Made by a program: the position numbers and the translations under genes | Origin: UBA830 sp038146925 | GTDB lineage: Bacteria; Pseudomonadota; Alphaproteobacteria; MPNO01; UBA830 | DNA: 64,000 nucleotides | Assembly: GCA_038146925.1 (NCBI GenBank) | Contig: JAYQSP010000011.1 | Coordinates: 1,116,001 to 1,180,000 of the forward strand | Direction of reading: 5' to 3' | The notes under the pieces: generated by a model | What the model saw: the letters and a program-made list of their open reading frames with translations, nothing else | What the model was told of the DNA's origin: nothing | Database searches by the model: none | Shown here: positions 17,614 through 25,981 of the stretch, piece after piece | Numbering within the stretch: the first letter of the stretch is position 1 | Layout: every line of letters starts with the position of its first letter

Positions 17614-18105
17614 ATGAATATTTCTTCCTCCGAAATCAAAGACGTCGAACCCGGCCCCGTAGTGGAGATGTTTCTCGAAGACATCGAGATCGGTCGCGTT
17701 CGGGAAGCCGGCCCCATTACGGTGACGGCCGACGAAATCATCTCTTTCGCCGAACGCTACGACCCGCTGCCGATGCATGTCAGCGACGAGGGCGGACAGG
17801 CGACTGTGCATGACAGTCTGATCGCATCGGGTGTACTGACCATAGCCCTGAAACAACGCATGATTATGAGCGTCGAACGCAACGCCGCGATTATCGGTGC
17901 TGCGAAGATCGAGGAACAGAATTTCCTGAAACCGGTCCGAGCAGGCGACGAATTGTTCATGCGTCAGGAGTGCGTGGCCAAACGGGAATCCAGGACTCGG
18001 TCTGACCGTGGCCTTGTGATCTGGGAATTCGTTCTGACCAACCAGCGCAAGGAAGCCGTCTTTTCGTCGCGTGACATCGTCATGGTGCGGCGGCGACCCG
18101 ATTGA
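17614..18105 (+). CDS. MaoC-like hotdog hydratase/dehydratase
   Basis: A 163-residue single-hotdog protein of the MaoC dehydratase type. From ATG 17668 (MFLEDIEIGRVREAGPIT) the sequence matches the family's usual beginning, so that start is plausible; the earlier ATG at 17614 adds 18 residues. The hydratase motif region reads FAERYDPLPMH, which keeps the Asp and His of the usual D-x-N-P-x-H pattern. Members hydrate enoyl-CoA or related substrates. The substrate is not deducible. A perfect GC hairpin abuts the upstream start. Confidence 0.8.
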   Translation: MNISSSEIKDVEPGPVVEMFLEDIEIGRVREAGPITVTADEIISFAERYDPLPMHVSDEGGQATVHDSLIASGVLTIALKQRMIMSVERNAAIIGAAKIEEQNFLKPVRAGDELFMRQECVAKRESRTRSDRGLVIWEFVLTNQRKEAVFSSRDIVMVRRRPD

Positions 18106-18136
18106 CCCGACTCGGGCGCGGCAATACCCATAGCTC

Positions 18137-18220
18137 ATGGGACTTCGCCGCATTATTCTGCTGATCGTGATCGGTATTGTTGTCGCCGTCGTCGTGCGCC
18201 TACAGGCGGGTGCGCTGTAA
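18137..18220 (+). CDS. 27-residue single-pass membrane miniprotein
   Basis: ATG 18137 to TAA 18220 encodes a peptide with a basic start (MGLRR), one continuous hydrophobic helix (IILLIVIGIVVAVVV) and a short polar end (RLQAGAL). It lies 31 bases after the MaoC gene and four bases before the hydrolase start, so it fits the spacing of a co-transcribed gene. This positive-inside, single-helix design is common in bacterial membrane miniproteins. The function is unknown and existence rests on design and spacing only. Confidence 0.45.
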   Translation: MGLRRIILLIVIGIVVAVVVRLQAGAL

Positions 18221-18224
18221 AGTA

Positions 18225-18839
18225 ATGACCGATTTTCTGTTCAACGGACCCGATAGCTCGACCTATACCCTCGTACTAGCGCATGGTGCGGGCGCACACA
18301 TGGATTCCGACTTCCTGGAGGCAATGGCCGCCGGCCTGGCGGATAAAGGCCTTCGCGTCGCCCGATTCGAGTTCCCCTATATGCTCAAACGGCGCGAGGA
18401 CGGCAAACGCCGTCCCCCCGACCGGGCGCCGGTTCTGATCGAGACCTATCTTCAGGTGGCGGCGGAGCTTGGCCCGGAAAACCTGATTATCGGGGGAAAA
18501 TCCATGGGCGGGCGGATCGCCAGCATGATTGCGGACGAAGCGGGTGTCGCCGGTCTGGTGTGTCTGGGCTATCCGTTTCATCCGCCTGGCAAGCCGGACA
18601 AACTGCGCACCGAACACCTGGAAACGCTGCAAACGCCGGCCCTTGTTCTGCAGGGTGAGCGTGATCCGTTCGGCAAACGGGAGGAAGTGGAAGGTTACAC
18701 ACTGGCGCCGTCGATAAGGGTTGAGTATCTGCCGGATGGCGATCACGATCTCAAACCGCGCAAGGTGTCGGGGCTGACGCGGGAAGACAACTGGCTTGCG
18801 GCGATCGAGGCGATCCATGCGTTCTCTGCGGGGCTCTAA
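18225..18839 (+). CDS. Alpha/beta hydrolase of the TEX30/KANL3-like family
   Basis: A 204-residue compact hydrolase. The start at ATG 18225 (MTDFLFNGP) matches family beginnings. TLVLAHGAGAHMDS holds the oxyanion region, GGKSMGGRIASM the nucleophile elbow with catalytic Ser, LVLQGERDPFG the acid Asp, and DGDHDLKPRK the catalytic His. Proteins of this group are small esterase-like enzymes with poorly known substrates. It follows the miniprotein gene by four bases. Confidence 0.85.
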   Translation: MTDFLFNGPDSSTYTLVLAHGAGAHMDSDFLEAMAAGLADKGLRVARFEFPYMLKRREDGKRRPPDRAPVLIETYLQVAAELGPENLIIGGKSMGGRIASMIADEAGVAGLVCLGYPFHPPGKPDKLRTEHLETLQTPALVLQGERDPFGKREEVEGYTLAPSIRVEYLPDGDHDLKPRKVSGLTREDNWLAAIEAIHAFSAGL

Positions 18840-18873
18840 ATCTTTACAGCGCCGCAGCCCGTCGATACCCTTA

Positions 18874-18884
18874 GATAGCTAATC
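18874..18884. promoter_or_regulatory. Possible weak TTAGCTAA-type operator
   Basis: GATAGCTAATC, 25 bases before the SDR start, is one base short of the palindrome GATTAGCTAATC and shares AGCTAAT with the sites near the HpaB genes. With only a partial match it may be chance or the site of another regulator. Confidence 0.25.
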
Positions 18885-18908
18885 AATAATCTGATTTCAG
18901 GAAAGAAA

Positions 18909-19670
18909 ATGTCCGACAGGGTAAAGGATCGCGTCTGCATCGTGACGGGCGCAGCGCAGGGAATAGGTGCGACCTATGCGAAAGCCCTGGCCGCCGAGGG
19001 GGCGAAGCTGGTCGTTTCCGATATCGACGACGCGTCCGCCGTCGCCGAAGAGATCAGGGCGGGCGGCGGCGAGGCGGTCGCATTGCAGAACGACGTGTCC
19101 GACTGGCAGTCGTGCCAGGATATGGCGGCCGCAGCGAAGGACGCATTCGGGCGCATAGATGTGCTGGTCAACAACGCGGCGATTTTCGGCAAGCTCGACC
19201 GCGCCTCGATCGACGAAATTTCGCCGGAGCTCTTCCAGCAGGTGATGTCGGTGAATGTCGGCGGGACGTTTCTATGCTCCAAGGCGGCGGTTCCGGCGAT
19301 GCGGGAACAGGGCTACGGCAAGATCATCAATATCTCGACCAGCCGGATTTTCGCCGGCCTGCCGTTCTATCTTCATTACGACGCGTCGAAAGGCGCAGTG
19401 TTCGGGATGACGCGGGCGATGGCGAAGGAACTGGGTGAAGACGGCATTCGTGTAAATGCGATCGCGCCGGGCTCGACGATGTCGGAGAACGTCAAAGCCC
19501 GGACAGACTGGCGCGATGGCGGTCCGGCGGCGAAGCTGGCGGGACGGTCTCTTAAACGCCTGCAGGACCCGGAAGACCTTGTCGGTGCATGTCTCTATTT
19601 TGCGTCCGCCGAGAGCGACTTTACAACCGGCCAGACCCTGGTCATCGATGGCGGCGGGGCGATGTGGTGA
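18909..19670 (+). CDS. SDR-family oxidoreductase
   Basis: A 253-residue classical short-chain dehydrogenase. The cofactor motif is TGAAQGIGATYA (from about residue 14), NNAAIF follows, then the catalytic Ser in ISTSRIF and Tyr/Lys in YDASK. The Asp after the second strand (VVSDIDDAS) favours NAD(H) over NADP(H). It is the first gene of a five- or six-gene operon leading into a thiolase and a molybdenum hydroxylase, so it probably oxidises an alcohol or hydroxyacyl-CoA intermediate in that pathway. GGAAAGAAA precedes the ATG. Confidence 0.88.
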   Translation: MSDRVKDRVCIVTGAAQGIGATYAKALAAEGAKLVVSDIDDASAVAEEIRAGGGEAVALQNDVSDWQSCQDMAAAAKDAFGRIDVLVNNAAIFGKLDRASIDEISPELFQQVMSVNVGGTFLCSKAAVPAMREQGYGKIINISTSRIFAGLPFYLHYDASKGAVFGMTRAMAKELGEDGIRVNAIAPGSTMSENVKARTDWRDGGPAAKLAGRSLKRLQDPEDLVGACLYFASAESDFTTGQTLVIDGGGAMW

Positions 19671-19725
19671 CGCTTGCCGGGCATGCGTGCGGTTGATACA
19701 AGGTTTGCAGGGGAGAAGTTAACCG

Positions 19726-20148
19726 ATGGCGCAGACCGCCGAAGACATTCACGAGCAATATCCTCTCGACGGCGCGGCCCTGCGGCTGGCAGCCGACGGG
19801 ACGCCGACGCTGATAGGTCTGGAATGCGGCGACTGCGGCACGAAGGCTTTTCCGCCTGCGCCCGTCTGCCCGGAGTGCATGTCGGAGAATGTCGGCGATC
19901 TCGAACTCTCTGATAGAGGATCGCTCTACACGTGGTCCGTCGTGCATGTGGCCCCCAGGGGCTGGAACGTGCCGTACATTTCCGGTTATGTGGATTTGCC
20001 TGAAGGTGTGCGTGTGTTCGCGCATATTGTCGGTGCCGATCCCGCAGAGCTCGAAATGGATATGGACGTCGAGCTGACGACCGCCGTCCTCGGCGCAAAC
20101 GAGAACGGTCCGGTCGAGAGCTATGCTTTCACGCCGGTCAAAGCGTAA
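19726..20148 (+). CDS. Zn-ribbon / OB-fold (DUF35) acyl-CoA-associated protein
   Basis: A 140-residue protein with an N-terminal rubredoxin-like zinc ribbon (CGDCGTKAFPPAPVCPEC, two CxxC pairs near residues 34-52) and a C-terminal OB fold (LYTWSVVHVAPRGW). Such proteins typically pair with a thiolase-like partner encoded next door, forming aldolase or thiolase complexes in steroid and acyl-CoA degradation. Here the thiolase-like gene begins 11 bases downstream, exactly that pairing. It likely acts as its obligate partner. Confidence 0.88.
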   Translation: MAQTAEDIHEQYPLDGAALRLAADGTPTLIGLECGDCGTKAFPPAPVCPECMSENVGDLELSDRGSLYTWSVVHVAPRGWNVPYISGYVDLPEGVRVFAHIVGADPAELEMDMDVELTTAVLGANENGPVESYAFTPVKA

Positions 20149-20159
20149 GGGGTAGAGGT

Positions 20160-21299
20160 ATGCGCGAAGTATCCGTTATCGGCGTAGGCATGATCCCGTT
20201 CGCCAAGTACCGCGAAAAGACCCTTGCCGAAATCGGCTGGCCGGCGGTCAAGGCGGCGATAGAGGACGCGGGCGTCGACAAGAAGGATATCGAAGCCGCG
20301 TATTGCGGATCGGCGCTGGGCGGCATGATGTCGGGTCAGCGGGTGCTGAAACAGCTCGGCATTACTGGGCTTCCGATCACCAATGTCGAAAATGCCTGTT
20401 CGTCCTCGTCTTCGGCGTTCCGCCAGGCCTATATCGCGGTCGCGGCAGGCGTCTACGACGTCGTCCTCGTGCTCGGGGTCGAAAAGCTGACCAAGTTTGG
20501 CGGCGGTACCCTGCCGCTGGAAAAAGAGGACTTCGAAGTCACGCACGGTCTCGTCATGCCGGCGCTCTATGGCATGCGCGCACGGCGCTACATGCACGAT
20601 TACGGCCTGACGAAGGAACAACTCGCCTCGGTCGCGGTGAAAGCGCACAAGCACGGGGCGAAGAACGAGGACGCGCAGTACCGCAACGAAGTCACCCTCG
20701 AAGAGGTGATGAATGCCCGCGAGATTGCCGATCCCTTCACGCTGCTGCATTGCTGCCCGTCGGGCGATGGCGCGTCCGCGGTGGTGATCGCGTCGGCCGA
20801 AAAAGCTCGCCAGTTCACGACAAAGCCTGTCCGCGTCGCCTGTTCAGAGGTAAATTCCGGCAAATACATGACCGGTTTCCGCGATATGACGACGCCGGAA
20901 ATTACGGTACGCGGAGCGAAACAGGCATATGAAGAAGCTGCCATCGGGCCTGACGATGTCGACGTCGCGGAAGTGCATGACGCCTTCACGATCGCGGAAC
21001 TTCTGTATTACGAAGCCCTCGGGTTTTGCGGCAAGGGCGAAGCCGCCCGGCTGCTTGAAGATGGCGAAACGTCGATCGGCGGGCGTATTCCGGTCAACCC
21101 GTCGGGCGGTCTGCTGTCCAAGGGGCACCCGATCGGCGCCACCGGTACCGCACAGATCGTTGAAATCGTCCGCCAGCTTCGTGGCCAGGCCGGCAACCGT
21201 CAGGTCGACGGCGCCAAAGTAGGCCTGACCCATTGCACCGGCGGCGGTATTTCCGGCTTCGATCACGGTGCTTGCTCCATTCACATGTTCTCGGTGTAA
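20160..21299 (+). CDS. Thiolase-superfamily (lipid-transfer/SCP2-type) protein
   Basis: A 379-residue thiolase-fold protein. The nucleophile position is Cys80 in NACSSSSSAF, the His of GHPIGATG is kept, and HCTGGGISG stands near the C-terminus. The branch is the one annotated as acetyl-CoA acetyltransferase or lipid-transfer protein, many of which work as retro-aldolases or thiolases with a DUF35 partner. The partner is directly upstream and the FAD subunit of the molybdenum hydroxylase starts one base after the stop. It probably carries out a carbon-carbon cleavage step on a CoA thioester. Confidence 0.88.
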   Translation: MREVSVIGVGMIPFAKYREKTLAEIGWPAVKAAIEDAGVDKKDIEAAYCGSALGGMMSGQRVLKQLGITGLPITNVENACSSSSSAFRQAYIAVAAGVYDVVLVLGVEKLTKFGGGTLPLEKEDFEVTHGLVMPALYGMRARRYMHDYGLTKEQLASVAVKAHKHGAKNEDAQYRNEVTLEEVMNAREIADPFTLLHCCPSGDGASAVVIASAEKARQFTTKPVRVACSEVNSGKYMTGFRDMTTPEITVRGAKQAYEEAAIGPDDVDVAEVHDAFTIAELLYYEALGFCGKGEAARLLEDGETSIGGRIPVNPSGGLLSKGHPIGATGTAQIVEIVRQLRGQAGNRQVDGAKVGLTHCTGGGISGFDHGACSIHMFSV

Positions 21300-21300
21300 A

Positions 21301-22185
21301 ATGAAACCGCCTCCCTTTACCTATCACGACCCGCGCAGCATCGACGACGCCGTCGCGCTGCTGGCCGAAAAAGACAACGCCAAGCTGCTGGCCGGCGGGC
21401 AATCGCTTATGCCCATGCTGAATATGCGCTTTGTGCTGCCGGACGATGTTATCGATATCAACAGGATCGACGATCTTTCCTATATCCGCGACGAGGGAGA
21501 TGCGCTGGTCTTTGGCGGCATGACGCGTCAGCGCGATATCGAATTTTCCGATCTGGTCGCGCAGAAGATTCCGCTGATGAAGGAAGCGATTCTGAACGTC
21601 GGCCATCGGCAGACGCGCAACCGAGGAACATATGGCGGTTCTCTTTCGCATCTCGATCCCAGCGCCGAACTGCCGACCGTGTCGATGGCGCAGGATGCGG
21701 TCGTCAGCGTACGCAAGAAGGGCGGCGCGCGGGACATTGCGATGGCGGATTTCCCGATGGGTTACATGATGCCGTCCTTCGATCTGGACGAAATGGTCAC
21801 CGACATACGCGTACCCCTGTGGCCGGAAGGACACGGATACGCCTTCGTCGAATTCGCGCGCCGGCACGGCGATTTTGCGATCACGTCTTCGGCCGTGCTG
21901 CTCGACGTTGCCGATGGTGGCAGAATCGCGAAAGCCAGCGTGACTGTGGGCGGGGTCGGGCCGGCGCCGCTGCGGGTGACCGCGGTGGAGGAAGGGCTCG
22001 CCGGCGAAACCGGATCTGCCGAACTGTTCACCGATGTCGCGGAGAAATGCCGCGACATCGACGCGATGGAAGATGTCTATGCACCCGCGTGGTACCGTCA
22101 GCATCTGGCGGCGGTACTGACCCGGCGCGCACTTGCCAAGGCGTTCAGCCGCGCCGCCAATGGAACGGAGATGACCCTGAGATGA
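21301..22185 (+). CDS. Molybdenum hydroxylase FAD subunit (CoxM-like)
   Basis: A 294-residue FAD-binding subunit of the xanthine dehydrogenase/CO dehydrogenase superfamily. The ATG at 21301 gives the usual start MKPPPFTYHDPRSIDDAVAL. FAD contacts are AGGQSLMPMLNMRF and the segment NRGTYGGSLSHLDP. It passes electrons from the 2Fe-2S subunit to an acceptor. Its stop overlaps the next start as ATGA. Subunit order M-S-L is the common Cox-like order. Confidence 0.92.
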   Translation: MKPPPFTYHDPRSIDDAVALLAEKDNAKLLAGGQSLMPMLNMRFVLPDDVIDINRIDDLSYIRDEGDALVFGGMTRQRDIEFSDLVAQKIPLMKEAILNVGHRQTRNRGTYGGSLSHLDPSAELPTVSMAQDAVVSVRKKGGARDIAMADFPMGYMMPSFDLDEMVTDIRVPLWPEGHGYAFVEFARRHGDFAITSSAVLLDVADGGRIAKASVTVGGVGPAPLRVTAVEEGLAGETGSAELFTDVAEKCRDIDAMEDVYAPAWYRQHLAAVLTRRALAKAFSRAANGTEMTLR

Positions 22186-22667
22186 GCGACCGCAGAACCA
22201 TTTCCGTGACGATCAACGGCGAAACCTTCGAACGCAACGTGGAAACGCGTCTGACCCTTGCGGATTTCATCCGCCACGAGTGCCTGCTGACCGGCACCCA
22301 TGTCGGCTGCGAACACGGCGTATGCGGAGCCTGCACGATTCTGCTGAACGGACAGACCGCGAGATCCTGTCTGATGCTGGCGGTGCAGGCGGACGGTCAG
22401 GAAATCAAAACCGTCGAAGGCATCGCGCCGAACGACCAGGAACTGCATCCCCTGCAGCAGGCGTTCCAGGACAATCACGGTCTGCAGTGCGGGTTTTGCA
22501 CCCCCGGCATGTTGACGACGCTGCTTGAATTCCTTGAAAACAACCCCGATCCTACCGAACGCGAAGTCCGAGAAGCCATCAGCGGCAATCTGTGCCGCTG
22601 CACGGGATATCAAGGCATCGTCGCCGCCGCCCTTGACGCGGCAAAGAGGCTGCAGGCGGGGGCATAA
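22182..22667 (+). CDS. Molybdenum hydroxylase 2Fe-2S subunit (CoxS-like)
   Basis: A 161-residue iron-sulfur subunit carrying two 2Fe-2S clusters. The plant-ferredoxin-type cluster uses Cys43, Cys48, Cys51 and Cys63. The second uses Cys103, Cys106, Cys138 and Cys140 (CGFC and CRC). All eight ligands are present. It is translationally coupled to the FAD subunit (ATGA overlap) and lies four bases before the large subunit, and links the molybdenum centre to FAD. Confidence 0.95.
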   Translation: MSDRRTISVTINGETFERNVETRLTLADFIRHECLLTGTHVGCEHGVCGACTILLNGQTARSCLMLAVQADGQEIKTVEGIAPNDQELHPLQQAFQDNHGLQCGFCTPGMLTTLLEFLENNPDPTEREVREAISGNLCRCTGYQGIVAAALDAAKRLQAGA

Positions 22668-22671
22668 CCCC

Positions 22672-24996
22672 ATGGGCGCCAAGATGTTCGGCGCCCGGGT
22701 GCCGCGGCTGGAAGATCCGCGGCTGTTGACCGGGCAGGGCAGCTATACGGACGATTTCCATCTCCCCGGCATGCTGGAAGCTGCGTTCGTCCGCAGCCCG
22801 CACAGCCATGCGCGGATTAACGGCATCGATACTTCCGCGGCACTGACACATGAGGGCGTGGTTGCGGTTTATACGACGGCAGACCTGCCGGAACACCTGC
22901 GCGATACGACGGTGCCTTTTCAGGTTCCCAATCCGGCCATTTCGCAGCCTTTCCAGCAACGCCTGCTTGAAGACCGGGAAGTTTGTTTCGCGGGAGAGCC
23001 CATCGCGCTGGTCGTGGCCGATACCCGATACAACGCCGAAGATGCGGCGACACTGGTCGAGGTGGACTACGATATTCTGCCCGGGGCGGCCGACTGCAAG
23101 TCGGCACTCGAAGACGGCGCCCCGCTGTGCCATTCGGATTCCCCTAATAACGAGGGCGCGAAATACACCGTCGGGTATGGCGATCTCGATGCCGCTTTCG
23201 CCAATGCGCATCTGACGCATCGCGAGGAATACTGGATACACCGCGGGGGCGGGTTCGCGATCGAAAACCGTGCCGTGGTCGCGGAGTACGACGAACTGGA
23301 CGACATGCTGACCATCTGGTCGGCGACGCAATCGCCATTCCTTGTGAAGCAGAATGTGGTCGACATGCTGGGCTGGGAATCCGACAAAGTGCGCGTGATT
23401 GCGCCGGACGTCGGCGGCGGGTTCGGACCAAAGACGGTCTATTATGTCGAGGAAGCGCTGATCCCCGTCATCGCCAGGGATCTCGGCAGACCCGTGAAAT
23501 GGATCGAAGACCGGCGCGAAAACTTCCTCGCCACCAACATGGAACGTGACCAGTACTGGGACATGGAGATCGCCGTGGACGCCGACGGCATGCTGCTCGG
23601 CGTGCGTGGCAGGATGATCCACGATACCGGCGCCTACATGCCGTGGGGCATCATCTCGCCCTATATATCCGCGACGACACTGCCGGGACCCTACGTTCTG
23701 CCGGCCTATGAACTGGAAACGCGCGTTGCGCTGACAAACAAGGTGGCGGTCACGCCGGTGCGCGGAGCGGGGCGGCCCCAGGCCGTATTCGCGATGGAGC
23801 GCCTTATGGACCGCGCGGCGGACAAGCTTGGTATCGACCGGGCGGAGATTCGCCGCCGCAACCTGATACCGACGGAAGAAATGCCGTACGCGCTCGGCCT
23901 GATCTTCCGTGACGGAAAGCCGATGACCTATGATTCCGGCGACTACCCGAAATGCCAGGCGGAAGCGTTACGCCTTGGCGATTACGACGGCTTCCGCGCG
24001 CGACAGGAAACCGCCCGGGCGGAGGGACGCCATATCGGCATCGGTATCGCAAATTATGTTGAAGGGACCGGGCTCGGTCCGTTCGAAGGCGCCACCGTGC
24101 GAATCCAGCCCTCTGGCCGTATCTGTATCTACACCGGCGGCGGCGATTCCGGGCAGGGTCACTGGACGACGCTGGCGCAGGTCTGTGCCGACAAATTCGG
24201 CGTCGGCGTCGAGGATATCGATGTCCAGAAGGGGGATACCGGGAAGATCGCCTCCGGAGTCGGCACCTTCGCCAGCCGGATCGCGGTAAATGCCGGCTCG
24301 TCCGTGCATCTGGCGTCCAACGAGGTCCGGGAAAAAGCCATAAAGGTCGCGGCGCACATGCTGGAAGCTGCCGAAGAAGATATGGATATCGAAGACGGCC
24401 GCGTCGTCGTCAAAGGATCCGATTTGTCGGTGTCTCTGTCCGATATCGCGCGTGCGGTGCAGGGGATGCCTGGCTTTTCGCTGCCGGGCGGGGTGGAGCC
24501 GGGGCTGGAGGCGACTCACTATTTTTCGCCGTCGCAGTCGTCTTATTGCAACGGCACGGCGGTGGTGGAGGTCGAGGTCGATCCCGATACAGGTCATGTC
24601 GACATCCTGAACTATTCGATGGCCCACGATTCCGGGACGCTGATCAATCCGTTCGTGGTAGACGGGCAGGTGCAGGGCGCGGTGGCCCAGGGCGTCGGCA
24701 ACGCGCTGCTGGAATGGATGGTCTACGACGACAATGCCAATCCCGTCTCTGCCACATTCGCCGAATACCTGCTGCCGTCGGCGCCGGAAACGCCCAATGT
24801 CGCGGTCACCCACGTGGAATCGCCGACGCCGATAAACCCGCTCGGCGTAAAAGGCGCGGGCGAGGGCGGCACGATCCCGGCCGCTGCCGCGATCATCGCC
24901 GCAATCGAGGATGCGCTGTCTCCCTGGAGTGTGGAGATTGCCGGTGCGCCGATTACGCCGTCCATGATTGTCGAGAAGGTGCGGAAGCGGGGATAG
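22672..24996 (+). CDS. Molybdenum hydroxylase large subunit (CoxL-like, form II type)
   Basis: A 774-residue molybdopterin-binding subunit, starting at ATG 22672 (MGAKMFGARVPRLEDPRLLTG). The active-site loop reads VRGAGR (363-368), unlike the AYxCSFR loop of true aerobic CO dehydrogenase, so CO oxidation is unlikely. Glu731 in GAGEGG is the expected catalytic base. Molybdenum ligand-region motifs GGGFGPK and GSGQGH-like GDSGQGHWT are present. The substrate is probably an aromatic, heteroaromatic or aldehyde compound hydroxylated with water. No XdhC, CoxD or CoxE type maturation genes are in the window. Stop is TAG. Confidence 0.92.
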   Translation: MGAKMFGARVPRLEDPRLLTGQGSYTDDFHLPGMLEAAFVRSPHSHARINGIDTSAALTHEGVVAVYTTADLPEHLRDTTVPFQVPNPAISQPFQQRLLEDREVCFAGEPIALVVADTRYNAEDAATLVEVDYDILPGAADCKSALEDGAPLCHSDSPNNEGAKYTVGYGDLDAAFANAHLTHREEYWIHRGGGFAIENRAVVAEYDELDDMLTIWSATQSPFLVKQNVVDMLGWESDKVRVIAPDVGGGFGPKTVYYVEEALIPVIARDLGRPVKWIEDRRENFLATNMERDQYWDMEIAVDADGMLLGVRGRMIHDTGAYMPWGIISPYISATTLPGPYVLPAYELETRVALTNKVAVTPVRGAGRPQAVFAMERLMDRAADKLGIDRAEIRRRNLIPTEEMPYALGLIFRDGKPMTYDSGDYPKCQAEALRLGDYDGFRARQETARAEGRHIGIGIANYVEGTGLGPFEGATVRIQPSGRICIYTGGGDSGQGHWTTLAQVCADKFGVGVEDIDVQKGDTGKIASGVGTFASRIAVNAGSSVHLASNEVREKAIKVAAHMLEAAEEDMDIEDGRVVVKGSDLSVSLSDIARAVQGMPGFSLPGGVEPGLEATHYFSPSQSSYCNGTAVVEVEVDPDTGHVDILNYSMAHDSGTLINPFVVDGQVQGAVAQGVGNALLEWMVYDDNANPVSATFAEYLLPSAPETPNVAVTHVESPTPINPLGVKGAGEGGTIPAAAAIIAAIEDALSPWSVEIAGAPITPSMIVEKVRKRG

Positions 24997-25011
24997 TCTT
25001 CCGGCCGGTAA

Positions 25012-25060
25012 GCGTCATTCCGGCGAAGTCCGGGGTTTTTTCCGATTCAAGTCGGAAACC
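25012..25060. repeat. Palindromic intergenic repeat remnant
   Basis: The stretch CGTCATTCCGGCGAAGTCCGG followed by a T-run resembles the dispersed 'GTCATTCCGGCGAAAGCCGG' type repeats found between genes of many alphaproteobacteria. A similar piece (ATTCCGGCAAAATCCGG) stands near 42977. It lies 15 bases after the molybdenum hydroxylase operon and could serve as a weak terminator. Confidence 0.4.
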
Positions 25061-25092
25061 CTGGTTTTGCGTGGGGTTACGTCCTCAAAACG

Positions 25093-25908
25093 TCAGGAAT
25101 AATACGGGTTCGACCCTGCCGAATGGTCGGTCACGTCGACCACCTGGGCGATGGACGGCACCAGTTTCTTGATTTCGACTTCGACACCCTGACGCAGTGT
25201 TGCAGACGACGCCGAACAACCCTGGCAACCGCCTTCAAGCCGCACGAATGCCGTATCATCCTTGATGTCGATCAAGGAGATATGGCCGCCATGGCCCGCG
25301 ACCTGCGGATTGATGTGTTCGTCCAGCAGCTGAAGGATCGCCTTGCCTTCGTCGGTCTGCAGTCCAGGGCGGTCTTCCAGGTCGATGGCGTCACGCACGT
25401 CTTCCACTTCCGGGACATAGTGCTTCAGCATGTTCTGGATGGGCTGCATCAGGCCATAGGCCGCGCCTTCGAACCGCAGATAGGCGATTCCGTCCATGAA
25501 TGCCTTGAACGTGATGTCGCCGCCGCCGTCCTTGGCGGCCGGGCGTATGCGGCTGTCGACGATTTCCTTGATCTCCGCAGCCGGGCCGGTCAGTTCTACT
25601 TCCTCTTCCATGGCGGGTGGGGCTGCACTTGCGTCCATCACTTCCATGCCGGCCATGAAATGATCCATGATCGCAGCAAGAATCTGCGGACGCATTACGT
25701 GCCATTCGGCTTCGCCGGATTTGGTTACCCGGACATCGTCGGCGCCAAGCGAGACCTTCACCACGCTGCCGAGGTCGAAAATCCGCTTGGCCAGGGGGGA
25801 ACGCGCTGCATCCGCGGGCGTCAGTTCCGCGCCGGCCGAATAGACGTCTCGTCCCGGTATGAATCGAAGGGTATCGGCGTGCGTGGTTTCTTCGGTCTGG
25901 ATGAACAT
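25093..25908 (-). CDS. Nfu-type iron-sulfur carrier with two NifU domains, the first degenerate
   Basis: I start at the ATG at 25906-25908 (MFIQTEETTHADTLRFIPG), the usual start of alphaproteobacterial Nfu, giving 271 residues. Residues 1-88 form the Nfu N-terminal domain. Residues about 112-180 form a NifU-like domain (IVDSRIRPAAKDGGGDITF) in which the cluster-binding CxxC is replaced by GAAYG at 148-152. Residues about 190-260 form a second, complete NifU domain (LDEHINPQVAGHGGHISL) with CQGC at 228-231. It should carry a 4Fe-4S cluster bridging two monomers. The usual bacterial form has only one such domain after the N-domain. Confidence 0.88.
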   Translation of the reverse strand: MFIQTEETTHADTLRFIPGRDVYSAGAELTPADAARSPLAKRIFDLGSVVKVSLGADDVRVTKSGEAEWHVMRPQILAAIMDHFMAGMEVMDASAAPPAMEEEVELTGPAAEIKEIVDSRIRPAAKDGGGDITFKAFMDGIAYLRFEGAAYGLMQPIQNMLKHYVPEVEDVRDAIDLEDRPGLQTDEGKAILQLLDEHINPQVAGHGGHISLIDIKDDTAFVRLEGGCQGCSASSATLRQGVEVEIKKLVPSIAQVVDVTDHSAGSNPYYS

Positions 25909-25981
25909 GTCAGTGTCCGTATGAAAGGTTCGTTTCGAGTCGCTAATATAGGGTTTTTCGTTCGAAAGCAAAGGGTGAAGA

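Noticed and set aside
22672..24996. Aerobic carbon monoxide dehydrogenase
   Set aside because: The active-site loop is VRGAGR rather than AYxCSFR, and no Cox accessory genes are present.
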